Source: Apostichopus japonicus (lineage: Eukaryota > Echinodermata > Holothuroidea > Aspidochirotida > Stichopodidae). Taken from it: a DNA stretch of 64,000 nt. Where the stretch lies: positions 15,234,321 through 15,298,320 of the forward strand of contig NC_092578.1 in assembly GCF_037975245.1 (NCBI RefSeq). Reading direction: 5' to 3'. Below the pieces are notes generated by a model. That model searched no databases. It was not told where the DNA came from and was given only the letters and a program-made list of their open reading frames with translations. Of the stretch, positions 58,901-64,000 are shown in pieces (positions within the stretch are counted from its first letter, which is position 1; each line of letters begins with the position of its first letter). The position numbers were made by a program, and so were the translations under genes.

Positions 58901-61900
58901 ACACAACAAATGTACAATTGTGTTACATTGCCTCCACAGTAAGTAGTGTATACGTATATGTATATATATATATATATATATACATACATATATATATATA
59001 TATACATATATATTTCACTATTTCACTCCCATCCTTCTCTTCCCTGACCCAGCTGACATTAAACTTACTTTTAAATGCCCATCAACAGAGGGATCAAGAG
59101 CCACATCAGGACTGGGGTTAATTTTGTTACCTCCAACTCTTTGAACTCTTCATTTTTCCTTAAGATTATTTATGAACATGAGAATACACTATTCTTTATA
59201 TCATATTTCCTGGGTACCCTAAACTGGCCCCTGCCTCAGGTCTGTATCCCCCTGCCCCCCCCCTCTATCAGGCCTGCCGATTGACCAAAGGAACCTTAAC
59301 AAGAATCATTAAAGGAAACTGACAGCGGGTGAAGCCAACATTTACTTTAATGTTTTTTTCTAAATAACCTCAAATAAGTCATTCATCAAGCCTTCCAAAA
59401 AACACATTGGAGTAATGTTATTTATACTAACAATACAGTTGCCTTTTATGCAAATTTTGTGCAAAAATGTCAAATAATTGGCACATGTGTTATCTGTGGT
59501 AGTTTGGTAATTTCAAAGATTGTTTTAACCTTTTTTCATAACCTCAAAGTAGTTCATAACCCAGAAATAACCAACAGGCAACATTAATTTTATTTAAGAC
59601 TGTCTCACTTCCATTAAAGAATGATGATGACACTAGTTATTTCTCGCTCGTTCTCAAAGCTGAGAAAGGAACCTTTGAAGGCATCCAGCCATCCAGTCAT
59701 TGTTAAAATATTTAATAAAAATGTTAACCCTGTGACAAGCACCTTATCAGGTTGAACTATCCTCCATAGAATAGCCTTCTGAAAGACAGATAGATTGGCC
59801 AGTAGGTTACCAGGGACAGGTGCCAACAATACTGGTTGGTGCTAGAAATTCAAACAAATGAAAAACAAAAGCAGATGTCAACAGATGTAAACAAATGAAA
59901 ACAGATATATAAAAACAAAACAAAACCCTCAAATTCTCCAGTAATACAATCTAAGAGCAATTATTTGTATTAGTTATACAATCTAAGAGCAATTATTTGT
60001 ATTAGTTATACAATCTAAGAGCAGTTATTTGTATCTCATTACAAACTTACAGACCCCTGGCCTACCTCCAACCAGACAGATTTTTATTGTCCATGTTTTT
60101 TTAATTTTCACCTTTTATTACTTTTCGTAACTATTGCATTATTCCACCCTAAGTACTATGATGTATATTTCTTCTTCAAATATATGCGTAATCAGAAGTT
60201 TATTAGCAAATTCAAGTAAAAACATAATATATATTCAGTCCAGAGCCTTATATGCAAATAAGCCAGCACTCAAGTGCATCCTCTAAGATATTGTTGTTGA
60301 TATATCCTTGGAAGAGTAAAAGAAAAAAAACTTTCTCAAGAGAATTACACTATTAATATGACAAACTAGGAAAAAAGTCTGGCTCTAGAGAAGATCTGGC
60401 TATAGGAATGACACAGCAGGCCAACTAACTTTCATACACACGAAAATAAAGATTATTTATTTGTATGACGGGAGATACTACCCTGAAACTACTAACCAGC
60501 AGATCAAACACAACAACAACTGCTAGATACAAAAAGTGTCTTGTCTTTACAGATCATTTTCATCATGTTAATGTTAGCAAATGAATCTTTGAGCTTCAAA
60601 TTTATATTGTACCTAGCAACATACTCTCATAAAAGCATAATACTTTAAAGGCATAGACTCAAACAAGCATAAAATGACTGCTCAGTCAGGAAACGAAAGG
60701 TTACGAAAAGATAAGTCTGTATTTTATTCTCACCTCAAAGTATTCCCTCCATTGCTTACTATACTGAACCAAACACTTTGTGAGACCATTGAAGGTTGGA
60801 TGAATGGATTCTAAACTGAAACATTCTGACCAGACCTGTACACAGTAGAGACAAAAAGAAGAGCAATTACTTAAAAAAAAAACTGCTTTAATAATTCGAA
60901 CAATCCTTTTGAGAAACTTTCACTAACACCTATTCCTCCGAATCAATTTGAACTGCTTCAATGGTAAAGGGAAAAAAACCTTTTAAAGAATAAGAATGAT
61001 TTTAATTTCAAAACTGTGAGGGTTAAAATCAATCAGGTGTCAAAGAGGAAGAGGAATGGGAGGAGAGGCAGTTTTATTTGAAAATATATCAAAATAAAAC
61101 TTTCCAAATTTCATGGATATGGAAAATATACCTCTTGTTTTCTCCCCTGTAATATAGGATATTACTGAATCCTATAGTAATACGCTATAGGATTCATATC
61201 ACTGAAGTCTACAACGTCACCAGATTATACACACTGTTTGACCAAAAATATCCTCTCTGAATTCCTGTTTTTTTCTTATACCCATTTTTTATATCTACAG
61301 CATTACCAAGAAATATATTCAGTGGGGGAGGGGGGTGGTGGGGGGAGTAAGGGTCACCATTATTTAGTATTCATAATTATATGTAATGTTTAACAACAGA
61401 ACTAAATATACTCTGTCTGACAGTGAACACAAATTTTAACACATAGACATTACCCTATCCCCATCCCATTTAAGATATCTCCTGTACCCTCCCAATCTGA
61501 ATAACAACATCTTCCTTTACCCCATTCCTCCCCCCCCCATTTATTTTTTTATTTTCTGTCTCCTCTGCCTTTCTACCCACCAATGAATTAACCGTCACAA
61601 TCCTTCTCTTCAGATGTACTATAGTTACCTTCTCATCCAGCCAATCGGGTTTCTGTTCTTCGATGACTTCCTTCGTCTCCTCCGTTCCTCCCACGAACAT
61701 CCTCCACTCCTCCTCGGTCAGTTCCCCTCCGTCTCTCATCTTCTCCGTCGCGAACATGAACACAAACAGACCGCTGTGAAGAGGGAAGCACCACTGCTGC
61801 ATCCACCGGTGGACGTGCCTCGTCAAATTATTCGTCAGTTCCACGGCCCGGGCCCTCGGAGCCGCGATGTTCGTCGGGTCCTTCTCCCGCGACCGGACGC

Positions 61901-64000
61901 CATCCCGGAACCATTCCTGGAAGCACCTCTGGGGCACGTAGTATGCCGGATGGAGTCTGTGGAGTTTCTGGATGGTGCGGTACAGGAGGGTGCCGTGACG
62001 GGCCACTTGTAGGAAGGGGTTCCGTCTCTCTAGTAGCTGGTTCTGTAGGGTGATGCTCTCTTGGAGAGTGACCTCCGTAGACAGGACCACCTGCTGATAG
62101 TGTATCAAGGAATCCAGCATGGATTCCTCGTCCAGTACGCCATGAGGGAGCTGCAGCGTCTTCTCCAAGATCTCCTCCTGTCATAAATAAGTGAAGATTG
62201 TCTCATGAAATCAGGGCTTATGAAATTCACAGAAAATTTCGGAATCAAATTTTCTTGTTTTAGCATGACAAAACATGGTTTGGATACTTAGAAGATCAGA
62301 TGGGTATAAGAGGGAGAAATATTCCTTGCCCCCCTCCCCCCACACATCCCTAATCCTTTAATTTCGAAGTAGAGTCTGTTGACTTATGAGTTCACAAACT
62401 CAACCCCAATCTCTCTCCCCCCCACCCCACCAATCCCCCATTGTGTCCTGGCCTATTAAGGCCAACGTGCTTTCGACGGCTCCACAATATTGTTACCTCT
62501 AAGTATTTTCACTGACAACAATTCTGCCCAGGAATATTTAACCATTTAATAGACTTCTTATCTGTTCTTTGCAACAATAGCAAAATTCACAGCAAACTTT
62601 CTTACAGATTTTGATGTAAATTTCACACATTAACATAAATTCATCTTGCCAAACTTGAAACAATATTAAATTATGACAAAATTGTGATGTCAAAACTGAC
62701 ATCACCTATTGTAATGAAATTACATTGTTTTTATTTGCTTATGGTCATAAAATGAATTATTTACACACAAATTTTATCCAAAATTTTAAACAAAATAGGT
62801 CTCTGTTCTCTTTTGTATCTTTCTTGTTTTAGACTTTACATTTCTATTGTATTTTTATGGCATTTTCATTGATTTTCCTTCAAGTATCTGACATTATACA
62901 TATTTTTTTTTCTTCACCTCAGCTTGAGCGATGGTCATTCTTTGGTCTCTGACGTCCTCTCTTATTGAACGAAGTTGGTTCTTGAATTCTGGTCTCTCTG
63001 CAGATAACACGTCATTCATTAAGATATCCTGAAGTCCTTTCTGGTCAACGGCCATATTGATGAGGAGGGTATCTCGGACAGGTAGAGGCTTCAAACCAGC
63101 TCCTACAGATTTCAGAGGATTATGAGGGGGGGGGGGGGGGAGGGGGAAGGGAGAACCAAGACAAGTTTTTAATATTTGGTATATTATAAAGAAATGGAAT
63201 CTTCAAAAATGCAACCCAATTTTTTTAACATCCATTTCATTCAGGCAAAGTTTATAGAACAAGCTAACATAATTGTTGATTGCTGGCATAAAATATATTG
63301 ATAAATTGATATGCAAATTATTGTTGACAAGTTAGAAAGGCAATTGACATGCCAAACTAATGCTGCATTATTAAAAAAAACAATGGCTCTCTGTATTGCA
63401 CAAAGTCACCCATTGTTGAAATAAGTTCCATCAGAATGCATATTTTTGTGACTGTACTTGACAACCAAAGCTGTGGCAGCACGTAAGCGTGATCATATGT
63501 GATCACAGGTAAATCAAACACGTGAGCACGCATGGAAAACCTGTTTCTTGGGAACCAATTCCACCCAGCGACTCACATGTTTGGTGTACATGAAACAAGT
63601 GAAATGTGTTTTGAAAATGCCAAATGTAAAATATGTGACAAAGTGAGAAAATGTGTTTCTACATGTGGCATGCAAATTCATAAACCTTCAAAACAATACA
63701 TTTGCACATTTTTTATTTATTTTTTAATTGATTGATTATTATGATAGCAGAAGTCGTAGCATTTGCACAGAATAATGCATTGACCATCTGACTGGACAAT
63801 AATCTCAAGTTGAAACGTTACTGAAACGGAAGTGACCCATACACCGGAAATGACATCGGAACTAACCTTGCATACCCAACGGTACCGAGGAACAGAGCAG
63901 GAGCTTAAATTTGGGGTTGTACGCATACTCGTTGTTGCCGATGGCGATCTTCCTGACTCCGTCCGTTCCCACGGTAACGTTCCTGCCGAGGACCTCTCTG
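49541..64000 (-). CDS. DNHD1: Dynein heavy-chain-like protein, C-terminal ~1,050 residues (DNHD1 type), 14 exons, 5' end outside window
   Basis: Fourteen exons join in frame from the window edge to the TAG at 49541. In order: AAA5 (IAIGNNEYAYNPKFKLLLCS, where dyneins have Y-N-P-x-F-R-L-Y-L), the linker after AAA5 (LLERRNPFLQVARHGTLLYR), AAA6 (GELTEEEWRMFVGG, NLSVFQKAILWRIVQPDK, GHWLLLENCQ, IHDNFRLFM), and the C-terminal domain (THIYGGRASNPEDLETI, AAFLRPKRFLKALLMEQARR, GVYVSGFYLHNASWD, YDCPVYECKELRY). Dynein heavy chains are ATP-driven minus-end microtubule motors. This copy is divergent: the usual ITNEPPKGLRANL after the FRLF motif is replaced by GLILQHSVKRSCSFSDSF, and the NPHY motif is missing. 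That fits the atypical DNHD1 protein (required for sperm flagella in mammals) better than a standard axonemal chain. AAA1-4, which would show ATPase competence, lie outside the window. Confidence 0.85.
50999..51542 (-). CDS. DNHD1: Dynein-like exon M
   Basis: 181 codons, acceptor CTTCAG, donor CAG|GTAAATGG. Ends in AAFLRPKRFLKALLMEQARR, equivalent to dynein W-x-x-G-F-x-F-P-Q-x-F-L-x-x-x-x-Q-x-x-A-R. Confidence 0.92.
52198..52400 (-). CDS. DNHD1: Dynein-like exon L
   Basis: Sixty-seven codons including MGVGSLLGSLLYP and RAAFQLMFDSMKENIDPLHL; acceptor ATTTTAG, donor AG|GTATTG, phase 2. Not strongly conserved with standard dyneins. Confidence 0.82.
53065..53257 (-). CDS. DNHD1: Dynein-like exon K
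   Basis: Encodes FVEMVGTHIYGGRASNPEDL (dynein G-E-x-N-Y-G-G-R-V-T-D); acceptor ATTTTAG, donor CAG|GTATTG, phase 0. Confidence 0.9.
54171..54268 (-). CDS. DNHD1: Dynein-like exon J
   Basis: Encodes FLHEMTFSLAFFHTILSQRL and HYPGLGFKTDYYW, the C-terminal 'L-x-F-F-H-A-x-x-x-E-R-x-x-x-P-x-G-W-N' block; acceptor CTCTAG, donor GTGAGT, phase 2. Confidence 0.9.
54359..55325 (+). repeat. Satellite-like array, 47-bp unit, in an intron of the dynein-like gene
   Basis: About 17 near-identical copies from ~54480 to 55265 of an A-rich unit containing AATATTATACAATAGAATGG and AAAACAGATAAGAATAATAA, with diverged copies at the left edge. The main variation is T/G in AGAATAGAAT versus AGAAGAGAAT and A/C in TATTATMCAAT. 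Variant copies alternate, suggesting higher-order duplication. Confidence 0.93.
55976..56112 (-). CDS. DNHD1: Dynein-like exon I
   Basis: Encodes GLILQHSVKRSCSFSDSFKS and the following helix, replacing the usual K-x-x-x-E-P-P-x-G-x-R-A-N-L segment; acceptor CATTAG, donor GTATG. Confidence 0.85.
56903..56978 (+). mobile_element. Degenerate tRNA-like sequence (SINE head or tRNA pseudogene)
   Basis: GCCCTGGATAGCTCAGTTGG carries an intact A box and D-arm (GCTC/GAGC) and GGTTTGAATCC is a near-consensus B box at normal spacing. The anticodon loop CTTGTAA would read TGT (Thr), but the anticodon and T stems have mismatches and the acceptor does not pair. It lies in an intron of the dynein-like gene, on the opposite strand. 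Confidence 0.5.
57084..57234 (-). CDS. DNHD1: Dynein-like exon H
   Basis: Fifty codons: an acidic Ser/Gly insert, then RPPIHDNFRLFMVVDADNAN (dynein I-H-P-x-F-R-L-x-L); acceptor CTACAG, donor GTAAGT. Confidence 0.88.
57543..57680 (+). repeat. Dispersed repeat, copy B
   Basis: Counterpart of 32282-32423, same orientation, with shared CTGCAGCATA, GCTGCA/GCTACA, CTCTGCAGTT and CAGCCT-GCTGCAG blocks in order. Confidence 0.6.
58008..58222 (-). CDS. DNHD1: Dynein-like exon G
   Basis: Encodes HKVTLGTTEQLKEATRLLKL and GHWLLLENCQ, the AAA6 'GHWV-LLQNCHL' block. The acceptor AATGAAG fits the required phase but is weak, so the exact start is the least sure of this gene's borders. Confidence 0.83.
58555..58638 (+). 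repeat. Short tandem repeat of ~10-bp TTCATAAAAT units
   Basis: About eight copies of TTCATAAA(A/T)(T) in succession in an intron. Confidence 0.85.
58680..58854 (-). CDS. DNHD1: Dynein-like exon F
   Basis: Encodes MLPILGPRKPLLCLLPGFNY, corresponding to the dynein T-P-L-I-F-V-L-S-P-G strand; acceptor TTCCCAG, donor GAAG|GTATCT, phase 1. Confidence 0.85.
58955..59012 (+). repeat. TA/TACA microsatellite
   Basis: TATATA runs interrupted by TACATACATA; other such runs are at 5535-5625, 8690-8708 and 49088-49125. Confidence 0.85.
59743..59841 (-). CDS. DNHD1: Dynein-like exon E
   Basis: Encodes NLSVFQKAILWRIVQPDK, the AAA6 L-x-x-F-x-K-L-x-x-x-R-x-x-R-P-D-R block; acceptor TTTCTAG, donor GTGCTT. 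Confidence 0.87.
59944..60034 (+). repeat. 32-bp tandem repeat, three copies
   Basis: ATACAATCTAAGAGCAATTA plus 12 bases starts at 59944, 59976 and 60008; the third copy has one substitution and diverges at its end. Confidence 0.92.
60734..60835 (-). CDS. DNHD1: Dynein-like exon D
   Basis: Encodes VWSECFSLESIHPTFNGLTK and KQWREYFE, matching the dynein W-x-L-x-P-x-F-x-G-L block; CAG acceptor and GTGAG donor, phase 0. Confidence 0.87.
61629..62177 (-). CDS. DNHD1: Dynein-like exon C
   Basis: 183 codons, acceptor ATGACAG, donor AAG|GTAACT. Covers the region after AAA5 (LPHGVLDEESMLDSL, FLQVARHGTLLYRTI) and the start of AAA6 (ELTEEEWRMFVGG). GC content is clearly higher than in its surroundings. 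An antisense frame (61614-62012) is a shadow. Confidence 0.93.
62918..63102 (-). CDS. DNHD1: Dynein-like exon B
   Basis: Acceptor CTGTAG; encodes KPLPVRDTLLINMAVDQKGL and LSAERPEFKNQL, equivalent to the dynein VTVINFTVTPQGLEDQLL / ERPxLEEQ block; donor GAG|GTGAAG. Confidence 0.88.
63867..64000 (-). CDS. DNHD1: Dynein-like exon A (partial at edge)
   Basis: Encodes the AAA5 strand with IAIGNNEYAYNPKFKLLLCS; donor CAAG|GTTAGT, phase 1. The upstream end is outside the window. Confidence 0.85.

Noticed and set aside
61614-62184. Long frames on the other strand and in another frame over the GC-rich dynein-like exon C
   Set aside because: They are shadows of the 183-codon exon, which has dynein motifs and matching splice phases.

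Overview
This is a window of an animal nuclear genome: AT-rich, with multi-exon genes using GT-AG introns and many small transposon copies. The gene content (a Boule-type germline RNA-binding protein and a dynein-heavy-chain-like protein), the hAT-type miniature elements, tRNA-derived repeats and the frequent TAGGCCTA-type words suggest a marine invertebrate deuterostome, most likely an echinoderm and possibly a sea cucumber. The species-level guess is inference. There are no bacterial genes, CRISPR arrays or operons.

Layout. (1) 1-698, minus: the 5' part of a secreted or membrane immunoglobulin-like protein that runs off the left edge. (2) 2422-7865: a foldback-type element whose two arms are inverted arrays of a ~157-bp tandem repeat; the left arm is interrupted by a 995-bp hAT-like MITE with a perfect 8-bp target duplication. 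(3) 8512-16181, minus: a four-exon gene for a 1,099-residue, almost entirely coiled-coil protein of unknown function. Its last intron holds a cluster of nested hAT-like elements. (4) 16182-21891: gene-poor, with a 29-bp minisatellite and a TTAA-flanked inverted-repeat element. (5) 21892-41703, minus: a complete 11-exon boule (BOLL) gene, 404 residues. Its first intron carries, on the opposite strand, a two-exon gene with a frameshift (37805-39714). (6) 41704-49540: gene-poor, with a second perfect hAT-like MITE, a foldback element made of 16-bp repeats, and an 18-bp minisatellite. (7) 49541-64000, minus: the last 14 exons (about 1,050 residues, AAA5 to the C-terminus) of a divergent dynein heavy chain, best matching the DNHD1 type. 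One of its introns holds a ~1-kb array of a 47-bp repeat.

Exons were assembled by hand from splice signals, and every exon junction in the three spliced minus-strand genes keeps the reading frame. I see no functional link between the neighbouring genes beyond a possible shared association with germ cells or cilia (Boule; dynein-like protein). I found no convincing new multi-gene system. The items most worth checking are the foldback elements, the unnamed coiled-coil gene with its internal duplication, and the nested frameshifted gene.
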